NCBI RefSeq assembly: GCF_040869045.1
Contig: NC_090322.1
Coordinates: forward strand, 273,136,662-273,200,661
Direction of reading: 5' to 3'
DNA length: 64,000 nucleotides
DNA from: Eurosta solidaginis
Taxonomy: Eukaryota > Arthropoda > Insecta > Diptera > Tephritidae
A program made the translations under genes and the position numbers. Below are positions 54,834 to 64,000 of this stretch, piece after piece. The notes below the pieces were generated by a model. That model did no database searches. It worked only from the letters and a program-made list of their open reading frames with translations, and was not told the origin of the DNA. Positions within the stretch are counted from its first letter, which is position 1. Every line of letters begins with the position of its first letter.

Positions 54834-57800
54834 ATGCCTGGACTCGTTGTATTTAGGAGGCGTTGGTCGGTCGGCTCAGATGACCTCGTGGTACCAGGTG
54901 CTTTTTTATTAATAGCACATCTTATATGGTAAGATCACTCAATAATTTAACAAACATTTGTTTATTTTCTAACAAATTATTATTTTCCTATCATAAAGTT
55001 TTGCCATAGTGTTAGTTGCATTATTGGTCTTTGAATACAATATTGCAATTCTAAGCTTAAAGTTACTTTTCCATCTTCAGATCTGTTATTTAATAATACT
55101 ATTATGTAAGTATTTGTTTTACACACATCACATTCAAATGTAAAAAATTTGTATATTTCACAACACAAAATTTTTGATTTCAGGTTCCATTTGCGTAGAA
55201 GCAGGCATTTGCATTATATCCATGCGAGGCAGTATCCTGGACTCTGCCGCACGGACAACGATTAATTTTTGGATATATTTAAAAAGCAGTAAGTTATTTG
55301 TGAGAATGTAAAATCTAATGAAAGAAATGAAAAGAAAATGCACCAGAAGAAGTTTTTTCAAATGGAAATAATCGGGAAGTCCCGAGAACATATTTCTGTT
55401 CTAAAGCTCTCTGAGCAAATATTCATCTTCCTTTCCCTTTATTTGCTTAAATAAATGTTTATATTACTTTTCTTTTTTTTTCTTTTTAGTGGTGATATTT
55501 TTTGATATTACATGGTTAGTTTCAAGTACAATATGGTTAATAAATTTTTACTTTGACGCGCCCATTGATGAAGCCAAGAAAATATTCATAGGTAATTTAA
55601 ATTTTTTATTTTTTTTTTTTAAGATAAGCTTAGATGTTTTAACTTAACAATCTCTTTATATTTACAGCTATCGTAATTTGTAACTGGGCCTTGGTGTTCA
55701 TTACTATTATTACAATTTGGTGCACATTTGATGCTGCCGGCCGTTCCTGGGTCAAAATGAAAAAGTATCAAAGATCAATGAGAGAGACTGAATCTCGCTT
55801 TAATTATAAGCGTAGCAATAGTATGAATCGGAATTGGAGGCAACGGTAGTATATATATTTAACCATTATTTATGTATAGGTTAGGTTAGGTTGAACTGGC
55901 CGGTCCATGAGGACCTCACATAGACTGATTGAGTCCGTAGTGTTTTCTGTATAGGTACTCATAAGACATTTGTTGAGAGGGTTTTGAGTAATTTTTTTGA
56001 TCTATGCCAATACAGCGGAACTTTTTATACTCAGCGTGTTTTGCACACAGAGTATATTAACTTTAATTGGATATAGGTTGGTTGTACAGGTATAAGGGAA
56101 TCGAGACAGATATAAACGTCCATATATCAAAATCATCAGTATCGAAAAAAAATTTAATTGAGCCATGTCCATCCGTCCGTCCCTCCGTCTGTCCGTTAAC
56201 ACGATAACTTGAGAAAATATTGAGATAGATTGGTATTGAAAATGAGCGAAATCGGATGATAACCACGCGCACTTTATATATATAACATTTTGGAAAACAC
56301 AAAAAACTTGATTATTTAGTAAATAATACACCTACAATGCTGAAATTTGACATGTGGACTGATATTGAGACTCTTGATAAATATTTGAAAAAAAGTTTTA
56401 AAATGGGCGTGGCACCGCCCACTTGTGATAAAATCAATTTTACAAATATTATTAATCATAAATCAAAAATCGTTAAACCTATCGTAACAAAATTCGGCAG
56501 AGAGGTTGCCTTTACTATAGGGAACGCTTTGAAGAAAAATTAACGAAATCGGTTAAGGACCACGCCCACTTTTATATAAAAGATTTTTAAAAGGGTCGTG
56601 GACGAATAAAATAAGGTATATCTTTGAAAAAAATAACTTTATATCAATGGTATTTCGTTTCCCAAGTGGATTTATAACAATAAATAGGAAAAACTTCAAA
56701 TTTTAAAAAATGGGCGTGGCACCGTCGCTTTTATGACTAAGCAATTTTCTATGTTTCGGGAGCCATAACTCGAAGAAAAATTAACGGATTGTGATAAAAT
56801 TTGTTACACAAATTTTCCCTATATATAAAAGATTTTTAAAAGGGTAATAAGCTTTATCTTAGCGAAAAAGAGCTTTGTATCAATAGAATTTTCCTTTCTA
56901 AATTGAATTATAACATTAAATTGGAAAACACTTAAATTTGAAAAAATGGGCGTGGCACCGCCCCTTTTTTGTCTAAGCAATTTTCAATGTTTCGGGAGCC
57001 ATAACTCGAAGAAAATTTACGTATCGTAACAAAATTGGGTACACATATTTTCCTTATAGCAGAAAATATTTCTGGTAAAAATGGACGGGATCGGTTAAAA
57101 ACCACGGCAACTTAGATATAAAATAAATTTAAAAGGTTTAAAAGGGTCGTAGACTAGAATAATAACCTATAACTTAGCAAAAAATAGTTTTGAATCAATG
57201 ATATTTCATTTGTCAAGCTTTATTGTAAGAGGAAATGGGGAGACATTTTTTTTAACGGTTGGTGCCACGTGTTATGTAGAAAAGTAATTTATCTGAAATG
57301 AAATGTGCAATTGAAGTTACGCTGAGTATATAATTTTCGGTTTTTTGTTTTATTTAACTATTGTAAGTTGATTATTTTTGAAATGTGTGATATGTTAAAT
57401 TTCGGTATTAATTCTGTAATTTCTTCTAATGTCCTTCCGTTAGGTGGCGCACGGATCGAAATATTTAGATGAGAATTTTAGAAATTTTGAATTTTGATAT
57501 AGATTTTTAAGTAACTTCCCATTGAGCTACCAAGGTGAAACTACAGATATACGTTAAGACACCGTGACGCACGGATCGAAATAATTAGATGAGAATTTGA
57601 AACCGGCTTTTAAGTAACTTCTCGTTGAGCTAGAGACTTAAAATTTCAAACTTAATTCAGAGGCCGATGAGAGTATAAAACATAATACAAAAAGTTTCGA
57701 TAGGGTGCGCACGAATTGGAATATTAAGGAAAAATTTACGGAACTTGCGATCACTTTTCAAGAGACTTCCCGTTGAGCTACAATCTTGGAACTTCATCCA

Positions 57801-58947
57801 CATCGCATTTGTAGCAATTCAAGCTTGGCATATATGAACAATTTTCAAGTAGCTTAAAAATAAATGTAGCTTGACGTATTTTTCTGATATGTACTATATT
57901 GTATACATACAAGTATTGCATGCATTCTGAATTAATAAAAGTAAGTTTTTAACCTTGTAATAAATAAGGCACTATTTTCCACCTAGAACTAAAAAGTAGA
58001 AAATTAAAAAATTTAAGCATTTCCTTTATATAAATGGACAAAATCAGCGAAAAATGTATCCTTATATAAAGGCAAATTCTTGCTGAACATTGATTTTAAA
58101 ATTTTGACATAGAAATTGTAAAAAGATTTATGAGAAATAAAAATATAAAGGTCGAGAAAGGTTTGGCTGCTTCTATCAGCATGTGCAAATCCTACGACGT
58201 AGAGAAGACTAAAGGCTCACTATGGGAATACTTACTTGACACTGCCTTCTAGCGCACATGCTTATAAGTTAGGTCCAGTTACAAACAGCAGATGTAGGAA
58301 GTGCGTGCTATTGGAAGAAATGGTTGAGCACCTTCTGTGTTCGCGAGGCCAAGGCTCCAGCTACTAGAGGCGGCAGAGTTGCCAGATCTCGATGCAGCTA
58401 TTAAGCTAGGTCACAGAAAATTTATACATAGTATTTGTCAAGAGGACGGAGTTATTCTATAACATAAGTCCTGGTACCTAACCAAAATTTGTTGAAAAAA
58501 TGTGCCCGCCTTCATAAGTTATTCAAGATCAAAGTTGAACTTAACTTTTTATTGTTTAGTTAATTTGTTTAGTTGGTTTATTGGTGCTATGACGAGTTGA
58601 TTGCTAATAGCAAATCAAGAAATAATTCCCACCTGGTTGTACTGATCTACACACATATCTACTACATTCATGTTTATATACATTTAAGAGTCCATATTGC
58701 AATTTGTATGAACTATTTATTTTACAGAAAAGTGATGCGTGCGTATCAAGACAGTTGGGACCATCGATGCCGTTTAATTTTCTGTTGTATGGGTGGTTCA
58801 GATCGTAATAGAAACTCCTTTACCGATATAGCCCGTCTACTAAGTGATTTCTTTCGTGAATTGGATGTTGTGCCATCGGACGTTGTTGCTGGTTTAGTTT
58901 TATTAAGAAAATTTCAACGAATAGAGCGCGAAGCCATTGTTCGTCAG
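54834..58947 (+). CDS. inaE: Diacylglycerol lipase alpha (inaE/DAGLA), N-terminal exons 1-6
   Basis: sn-1-specific diacylglycerol lipase: hydrolyses DAG to 2-monoacylglycerol at the plasma membrane; in Drosophila inaE acts in phototransduction. Six coding exons with GT/AG junctions and consistent phases: 54834-54928, 54999-55105, 55184-55288, 55490-55591, 55668-55845, 58728-58947 (807 nt, 269 codons). The protein starts MPGLVVFRRRWSVGSDDLVV, near identical to animal DAGL-alpha. Four hydrophobic helices follow (LLIAHLI-FAIVLVALLVFEY; CSICVEAGICIISMRGS; IFFDITWLVSSTIWLIN; IVICNWALVFITIITIW). Then come KMKKYQRSMRETESRFNYKR and FRELDVVPSDVVAGLVLLRK. The lipase domain with GHSLG is absent from the window, so the gene continues past a long, repeat-filled intron. 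The exon 2 acceptor (tcataaag) is weak. Intron 5 (2.9 kb) holds repeats. No disabling change seen. Confidence 0.93.
55865..55960 (-). mobile_element. LOA-like LINE 3' end in DAGL intron 5
   Basis: The reverse complement matches 21875-21940 (taacactacggact, cagtctatgtg, gtcctcatggaccggccagttcaacct). It ends in a (CCTAA)3 tail, seen here as taggttaggttaggtt at about 55876-55892. The tail resembles the insect TTAGG telomere repeat but is the retroelement 3' end. Confidence 0.7.
56025..57345. repeat. Dispersed non-coding repeat with gggcgtggcaccgccc modules (intron 5)
   Basis: The left end reads tatactcagcgtgttttgcacaca and the right end cgctgagtatataattttcgg (about 57322), a short inverted pair. 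In between, a module recurs three to four times: aaaatgggcgtggcaccg (about 56400, 56707, 56944), gtttcgggagccataactcgaagaaaa (56755, 56990), agatttttaaaagggt (56581, 56829). The ORFs on both strands are not conserved. It is a repeat type common in fly introns; class unknown. Confidence 0.6.
57430..57800. repeat. Second array of ggtggcgc/gatcgaaatatt repeat (intron 5)
   Basis: Three degenerate units (about 57440, 57555, 57690), each with ggtggcgcacggatcgaaatat-like and taagtaacttc.cgttgagcta motifs. Same family as 21946-22440, but units here are diverged from each other. Confidence 0.55.
58160..58480 (+). mobile_element. LOA-like LINE ORF2 C-terminus fragment (intron 5)
   Basis: Parallels 21590-21835: tactcatgatgggta-like start, agtgcgtgct, ggttgagcaccttctgtgttcg, ccagatct.gatgcagc, caagaggacggagttattctataacat. 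Truncated on both sides and about 250 bp before DAGL exon 6. Confidence 0.65.
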
Positions 58948-58969
58948 GTAAATGCATACATGCGTATAT

Positions 58970-59394
58970 ATGTACATTAGACTGGGTCGATTTATTAACC
59001 TATATCGCGCCATCGATTTTTCGATAGGATTTGGGTTTAGGAAAAAAAGTTCCACTACGCATACCCAAAAAAATAATTTTCGAGCCTGCAAAAAAATGAC
59101 GAAAGGGTAAATTTTTCGACCAAAACACCCCAAAACCCAAAAAATATTTTTTTCAAAAAACTGTTATCGCCAACGTTTTTACAACAGTTTTTTGAAGAAA
59201 AACAAATATTTTTTGGGTTTTGGGGAGTGTTTTGGTCGTTTTTTTTTCGTCATTTTTTTTTGCAGGCTCGAAAATTATTTTTTTTGTGTATGCGTAGTGG
59301 AACTTTTTTTCCTGAGCCCAAATCCTATCGAAAAATCGATGGCGCGATATAGGTTAACTTTCGTCCATACAAATCGACCCAGGTTAATGTACAT
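58970..59394. repeat. Near-perfect 425-bp palindrome just after DAGL exon 6
   Basis: The arms of about 200 bp begin atgtacattag.actgggtcgatt (58970) and end with the complement at 59394. The centre (about 59160-59195) is caaaaaactgttatcgccaacgtttttacaacagttttttg. Inner landmarks are inverted exactly: tatatcgcgccatcgatttttcgatagg and tccactacgcata. No ORF conserved; the two small ORFs on opposite strands are mirror images. A foldback/MITE insertion; target duplication unclear because the flanks are catatg-type microsatellite. Confidence 0.8.
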
Positions 59395-59904
59395 ACATAC
59401 ATATAATAGCGAATATTCGAAAACTCTTGATTATTCTGCACCCGGTTGCCGCGCCATATTTTCATTTGGGACCAACATTTTTTGAAAAAAAAAAAGAACC
59501 AAATCTCAAATAAAAAGACCAGTTTTTTATTTTTATTATTTTTTTTGTTTAAAAAATATGTAATCAATCAACTATATCGAAAAAAATAATTATAAAACCA
59601 GTTTTTCATTGTTCAAGGTATTACATTTTTAAGTCTTTCATCACGCAAAAGGGCTAAGAGCCTTTTATTTGGCTTTGTTGATTGAAATAAACTCCAATTT
59701 ATACCGCAGTTTGGTTTTAACAAGGCGCGTTTGAACCATCTGGGCTATGTTGCCATCGAACTATGTATGTGCCGGGCTTAGTTGCCTCGTTTGCCTATTT
59801 ATCCTAGGGTCTAGAACTTTCGCCAACAGCCGTCTCGTGTACTTGCTTGTTTATTTTTCGTTTCTGTATTACATAGTTGATTATCTAGCTACATATATAG
59901 TTCA
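59395..59904. other. Non-coding intronic stretch
   Basis: Poly-A/T-rich DNA; I see no gene or terminal repeats. The 64-aa ORF at 59747-59941 has a hydrophobic stretch but no recognisable homology. Confidence 0.45.
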
Positions 59905-60655
59905 AGAAAGAAGCGGAAAAGATGAGTTTGATGGTGAATAAGGACAACACGAGGTACCTCCTGTCATCGAGCAAAGAGTCAGCGCATTCGCGCCTTGGCA
60001 AGCACGCTACTATTAGCAGCCATAATTTCGAAATAGTGAAAGACTTCATTTATTTGGGAACCGGCATTAACACAAGCAACAACATCAGATCTGAAATCTA
60101 GCGAAGAATCACTCTTGCGAATAAATGCTACTTTGGACTAGGTAGACAATTGAAAAGTAAAGCCCTCTCTCTTCAAACGAAAATCATGGTCTACTAGTCA
60201 CTTATCGAACCCGGCCTGCTTTATGGTGCAGAATCATAGACCATGGCAAAATGAGATGACGCGGCTCTGTGAATATTCGCAGGAAAAGTTCTGCGAAAGA
60301 TTTATGGACCTCTAAGAATAGACAACGGCGAGTACCGAAGAACATTTAACGATGCACTGTACGAGCTTTACGCAGACATCAACATAGTCCAGCGAATTAA
60401 GACGCAGCGGCTACGCTGGCTAGGTCATGTTATGAGAATGAAAGTTGGCTTTCCGGCTAAGAAAGTATTTTTAGCGGTACGCGCCGATGGAAGAGAGGAA
60501 GAGGGCGCCCCACTCCGCTGGAAGGACCAGGTGGAAAACGATTTTAATTCCTTTGGTGTGACCAATTGGCGCAAGTTAGCAGAGCGAAGAAGCGACTGGC
60601 GCGCCTTATTGGAGAGTCATAACTATTTAAACGGTTAACCTCCAATTAAGTAAGT
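59905..60655 (+). pseudogene. RTE-clade LINE, ORF2 C-terminal fragment
   Basis: Reads HNFEIVKDFIYLGTGINTSN (about 60025-60080), IEPGLLYGAES, FAGKVLRKIYGPLRIDNGEY (about 60270), RIKTQRLRWLGHVMRMKVGF (about 60395-60450), PLRWKDQVENDFNSFGVTNW and WRALLESHNY, ending at the TAA at 60636-60638. LRWLGHV, PLRW and W-R-A near the C-terminus are typical of RTE/BovB-type LINEs. Several stops upstream; 5'-truncated. A short taagtaagtaag tail follows (about 60648-60659). Confidence 0.8.
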
Positions 60656-60779
60656 AAGAAAGTTACTATTTCTCTTTCTTTTTCGCTCTTAGGTGCTGAT
60701 TACATGCATGTAAAATATTCTCTTAGCTTTGCTGTTTACATGTGTGGCTGCTTGCTTTGCTGTTGGTGTGCATTTATTT

Positions 60780-61170
60780 ACTAGCAGCATAGTGACGTAT
60801 CGAACTGCAAACATTCGCCACACTGCCCTCCACCTAAGCCTGGTCGTAAATCTCTCGATCCAAACGCTGCTAGCGTCTCCAACCACAACTCTTCATTTCG
60901 TGGTTTCCCAATTTTTCGTATGCGGTAGACGACATCGCCGATCACCTTATAACTTTGTACGGGCCTTCCTACATCCACTGAAACTTCTATGGAACACCTT
61001 TACACCGGTCGTCTAACAGTACCAAAAACCTTCCCAATTATTGTCCTTATCGAACCTGTTTTTCATCTTACTACTCATAATCCTGGTTCGTTGCCTCACA
61101 CTCTGTTTGAGCAATAGACTACTTCGAGGAGCTTCACGGATTGACTCTTCATCATCAGTATCGATTTAAC
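60780..61170 (-). mobile_element. mdg3-like LTR element fragment: pol C-terminus and LTR start
   Basis: Reading leftwards: DTDDEESIREAPRSSLLLKQ, RIMSSKMKNRFDKDNN, then VIGDVVYRIRKIGKPRNE and LAAFGSRD, paralleling 34250-34606 of the intact-boundary mdg3-like copy. It continues through a purine-rich ggtggagggcag into TGTGGCGAATGTTTGCAG, the LTR start. Frameshifted and truncated; a different, diverged subfamily member. Confidence 0.75.
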
Positions 61171-61560
61171 GTGCTGCAAGATTGGTGCGCTCTGGCTTGA
61201 AACCACCCTTACAATCTTTTTATGATGTTCTTTCCTTCGTTTGGATGCGTTCATTTGAGTTTGTCAATGCCTATTGGAGCGGCAAAGGAGCCTTGCGCCA
61301 GATTACCTTGGCAGATGCGGGTGGTAGATCGCTTGGAGGCAATGTAGCGGTAGATTATCTGCGGGTGTGGACTGTATAGTGCGCGTTTTTATTTACGCAA
61401 AAATATCCGGCTGCAACCGATAAAGGCTGGCGTGATGTACTACGGTGAATACTTTGATGCGTACTTTTCAGAGATTACTTGCGGTAGGTTTGTGCGAAAG
61501 CACTCCAAATAATACATTTGTGTTGTTGCTTATGATGTTGCTCGATTAGCACAAATAACT
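61165..61560 (+). other. Unassigned ORF segment
   Basis: The plus strand is open from about 61165 to a TAG at 61377. It reads ARLVRSGLKPPLQSFYDVLS, WMRSFEFVNAYWSGKGALRQ and GGRSLGGNVAVDYLRVWTV. I do not recognise the protein. The composition is protein-like (few low-complexity residues), and it is wedged between an mdg3-like and a BEL/Pao fragment. It could be a captured exon or a retroelement piece. Confidence 0.3.
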
Positions 61561-61691
61561 TTAATTTAAATATAATTCGATGTTTTTTACAACCTTTCAA
61601 ATAATTTAAAGGCAGGCGGTGAAAAATAGCACGTTTCAATTTTTGCACTTGCTAGCGAAAGAATAAAAATATAACAAAACGTCAAAATCCA

Positions 61692-63280
61692 TTAGTTGCT
61701 GAAAGCGAGGTGCGCAGCGCATAGCTCCAAACGAGGTAGCGTTGTAGACTTGATTTGCGCTACCTTGGTCTTGGCCGAAATCAAGGCTACTGTGATTTGA
61801 CCGTTACTATGGACTGTCCGTGCGTAGATAACCGCGGCGTAAGCTCGTTCGGACGCATCCGAAAAAACGTGCAGTTCGCTTGATAACTCAGAGGCGTTAC
61901 AACCAACCCAACGAGGCACTTTCAGATCGGTTAAACTTTGTAGCTCAGAACGATGTTCAGACCAACGTGTTGCGACTGTTTCCGGTACGAGCTCATCCCA
62001 ACCAACCTCGGCGCGCCAGATGCCCTGAAACCATATTTTAGAATTAATCGTAGTGGAGGCAAGCAAGCCCAACGGGTCGAAAAGCGTGCTAGCGTCCGAC
62101 AGATATGCTCTCTTCGACAAAATTTTAGGCGGTTTATTGAGGTTGATTGCGAAAGTAAAATAATCCTCATCCGTATTCCAAACGAGACCTAAAGCGTGTA
62201 CATCTTTCCCTTCAGCAAGGTAGTGAGAAATATTTTCCGAAGCGCCGGATATCCCGTTCCTTAGCTCAACGCAATTTGAAGCCCACTTGCGAAGTTCAAA
62301 CCCTATTTCGAGAGGTTTTTCGGAGACATTTTGTTGCAGCAACTGCAGTTCATGCTTAATTGAAGCACCGGTCAACAAATCGTCCATATAAAAATCTCGT
62401 TGAATGACAGCCGCAGCCTTTTCGCAACTACTTGATGAGTACCGTATACTTTCTTGCGGCGACTTGACGGCCAAATGAGATGCGGCAGCGACGCTGTACG
62501 TCACCCGTAGCATTATGTAGTCTTGGATTGCATGTGACGGATCACTTCGCCAAACAATCCGTTGCAGGTCGATGTGCTTCGGTGAAACACATACCTGCCG
62601 GTACATCTTAGCAAAGTCAGTCGTAACGGCATACGGGTGGGTACGGAAGCGCAGAGGTATGGATACCAAGCTTTTTTGCAGCTGCGGACCAACAAACAGT
62701 GCATGGTTAGCGAGTATCCAGTCGATGTCTTAGCGGATGCCTTGAATACGACTCGCAATTTGGTCTTAACACTCCTTTATAACAGGATGGTGTGGCATGT
62801 AGAAGGTCGGACTTGTCGTTGCGGATGCGGCTTCCATGTGATTCATGCTGATGAGCTCCTGCATAAAGTCGTGGTATTGCAAACGTAAATCGGTATCGGC
62901 GGCAAGCTTCATCTCTATACGTAAAAGATTAAGAATGGCCTGGTTTTTAACGGCAATTCGACGACGAAACTGCCATCTGGAGATCTTTTATGCGTTTCCT
63001 GAAAATGCTGTTCGCAAAATTGCTCATCCCTAGTTAAATGCGTTTTTTCCGGTGCATCTTCCAATTCCTACAGCCTAGTCAACGCTCTTTCAAGCTGTAC
63101 ATCACAAAAATACGTTTGCAAACAAGGGTTAGATGGATTGTCAACACTGCCGAAAACCATCCAACCGAAGACTGTACGCTGAGTCGCCGGCGTTCCATAA
63201 GGACCCTTCCGAATTTCCGGGCACATAAGCTGATCCATAACATCCATTCCTATGAGCAAATCAATACGACCAGGCCTCAT
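61692..63280 (-). pseudogene. BEL/Pao pol: linker, RT and RNase H start
   Basis: From right to left: IDLLIGMDVMDQLMCPEIRK and TQRTVFGWMVFGSVDN (63280-63130), then, after frameshifts, a decayed ...CEQHFQETHKRSPDGSFVV block (about 63010-62955). RT runs in ORF 62669-61692: AVTTDFAKMYRQVCVSPKHI, QRIVWRSDPSHAIQDYIM, FYMDDLLTGA (YMDD active site) and SKRAYLSDASTLFDPLGLLA. RNase H begins ELHVFSDASERAYAAVIYAR. It ends LPRLELCAAHLAFSN with a stop at 61692. SDAS..FDPLGL is characteristic of BEL/Pao. Confidence 0.85.
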
Positions 63281-64000
63281 AAACTCGGGTGTGCTAGAGA
63301 CAACCCTTTAATATGCAGCCATGCAATTGTGGCGACTTGGGTTGGCAAATCCCCCGTAATTTTCGGCAAAATTAATGCATCATTCGAAAAGTTGGACAAA
63401 AGCGAAAGCGAAACCTGACATCTAGCGCGCCCTCTTTGAGACGAACCAATACCGGTGATGATAGCAGCAGACGATTTCTTCGGTAAGCCCAGACGACGAA
63501 CACACGACTCAGTCACGAAGGAAAGCACAGTCTCGAATCCTGAGCGAGCCAGTAGTCCCAGAAATCGACGGGTCGGCCCAACGCCTTCAGTTCACGAATG
63601 TGCTGCTGATATGGGTTGAGGACACCTTTTACGGAGCTGGCGGTGTCGCTTGTTGCTTTGCGGATATCGGCCATAGCTTTGAAATGCGATTCGACGATGA
63701 CGCGCATGATCTTGAAACGCGACTTAAGCAAGTCCCATGCCTCCATGCATCACAAATTTGGAAACCGCTGACGACTTTCAAAGCTTCAACCTTTAAGCAA
63801 CTCCGTAAATAGTGCATTTTTTGTCCGTCCGACAGCGCGGTATTACTGTCAACCAGTGAATAGAACGAGTCGTAAAAGCCTACCCATTCAGTTGAGTCGC
63901 CTGAAAATGTGGGCAGCTCCACTTTGGGTAAACGAATGGAGGCAGACACGGTTGTAGAAACATTTGTTGGTCGGGTTACATTCGGGGATGAGGCTTGGGT
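63277..64000 (-). pseudogene. BEL/Pao gag fused by deletion to protease
   Basis: Gag (open to the window edge) reads SIRLPKVELPTFSGDSTEWV and FYDSFYSLVDSNTALSDGQK (DUF1759 type). A frameshift near 63745 leads to AWDLLKSRFKIMRVIVESHF and IRELKALGRPVDFWDYW. At about 63535 it jumps directly into the protease part, ETVLSFVTESCVRRLGLPKK (63530-63470). The remainder of gag, the zinc knuckles and the catalytic D-S-G box are lost; the remaining frame has R-S-G at the junction. Confidence 0.8.

Larger units (their letters stand above)
61690..64000 (-). mobile_element. BEL/Pao LTR retrotransposon, truncated, runs off window
   Basis: Minus-strand gag, protease, RT and RNase H start in BEL/Pao order. 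The element enters from beyond 64000 and stops abruptly after the N-terminal part of RNase H at 61692. Integrase and the 3' LTR are missing on this side. Frameshifts and a gag-protease deletion show it is dead. No LTR is visible in the window. Confidence 0.85.

Noticed and set aside
55876..55892. Interstitial telomeric TTAGG repeat
   Set aside because: Continuous with a LOA-like LINE 3' UTR in minus orientation; explained as its tail.
57000..59500. Missing DAGL exons (hydrolase domain) inside the window
   Set aside because: No GHSLG-like or DAGL-like sequence found between 58948 and 64000; the lipase domain must lie downstream.

Overview
This is AT-rich, transposon-dense eukaryotic DNA from a higher dipteran. 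The one convincing host gene, the 5' part of the sn-1-specific diacylglycerol lipase gene (inaE/DAGL-alpha), reads like a fly protein. The mix of Jockey-, LOA-, RTE-, mdg3-, Osvaldo/Ulysses-, BEL- and piggyBac-type elements fits a fly with a large repeat-rich genome. I lean towards a tephritid fruit fly, but that is inference from general familiarity with the repeats. No prokaryotic genes, CRISPR arrays, tRNAs or rRNAs were seen.

Layout. 1-5.7 kb: non-coding DNA, small inverted-repeat elements, a 162-bp duplicated segment, and decayed 3' ends of Jockey-clade LINEs. One of these LINEs is split by a 400-bp SINE-like insertion with a perfect 9-bp target duplication. 6.0-6.35 kb: frameshifted minus-strand relic of the exosome subunit Rrp40. 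6.4-16.4 kb: a foldback arm, a piggyBac-type MITE (8004-8237), LOA-like fragments, and a 2-kb compound foldback element (13335-15309). 16.46-21.95 kb: nearly full-length but broken LOA-like LINE (ORF1 with a DUF4780-like domain; ORF2 with endonuclease, RT and RNase H). 22.6-25.56 kb: a large inverted-repeat element carrying a TA-flanked MITE and a Helitron-like insert. 26.4-29.4 kb: LOA 5' fragment, palindromic hAT-type MITE and other inverted repeats. 29.45-35.11 kb: defective mdg3-like Ty3/gypsy element with a SAP-domain gag.

36.895-49.910 kb: a very young, 13-kb Osvaldo/Ulysses-like Ty3/gypsy element. Its LTRs are unusually long (about 3.25 kb) and nearly identical, its 4-bp target duplication is ATGT, and it is inserted inside a minus-strand CR1-like LINE. 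Its gag and pol overlap in the -1 frame and carry a textbook frameshift cassette: G_GGA_AAC, a 6-nt spacer and a 9-bp hairpin. A short deletion removes an N-terminal RT block, so this copy cannot make RT itself.

52.2-54.5 kb: piggyBac-family element with exact TTAA/TIR ends and a decayed transposase. 54.83-58.95 kb: six coding exons of inaE/DAGL (269 codons, four-helix membrane domain). The catalytic hydrolase exons must lie beyond the window. Introns are filled with repeats, and a 425-bp palindrome starts about 22 bp after the exon 6 donor. 59.9-64 kb: RTE-clade, mdg3-like and BEL/Pao fragments, the last running off the window end.

No accessory system of interacting genes is present. The biological interest is in the mobile elements: nested insertions with recoverable target duplications, a probable LINE/SINE partnership, a frameshift signal, and parasite/host proximity in the DAGL introns. 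All coordinates and homology calls were made by eye.
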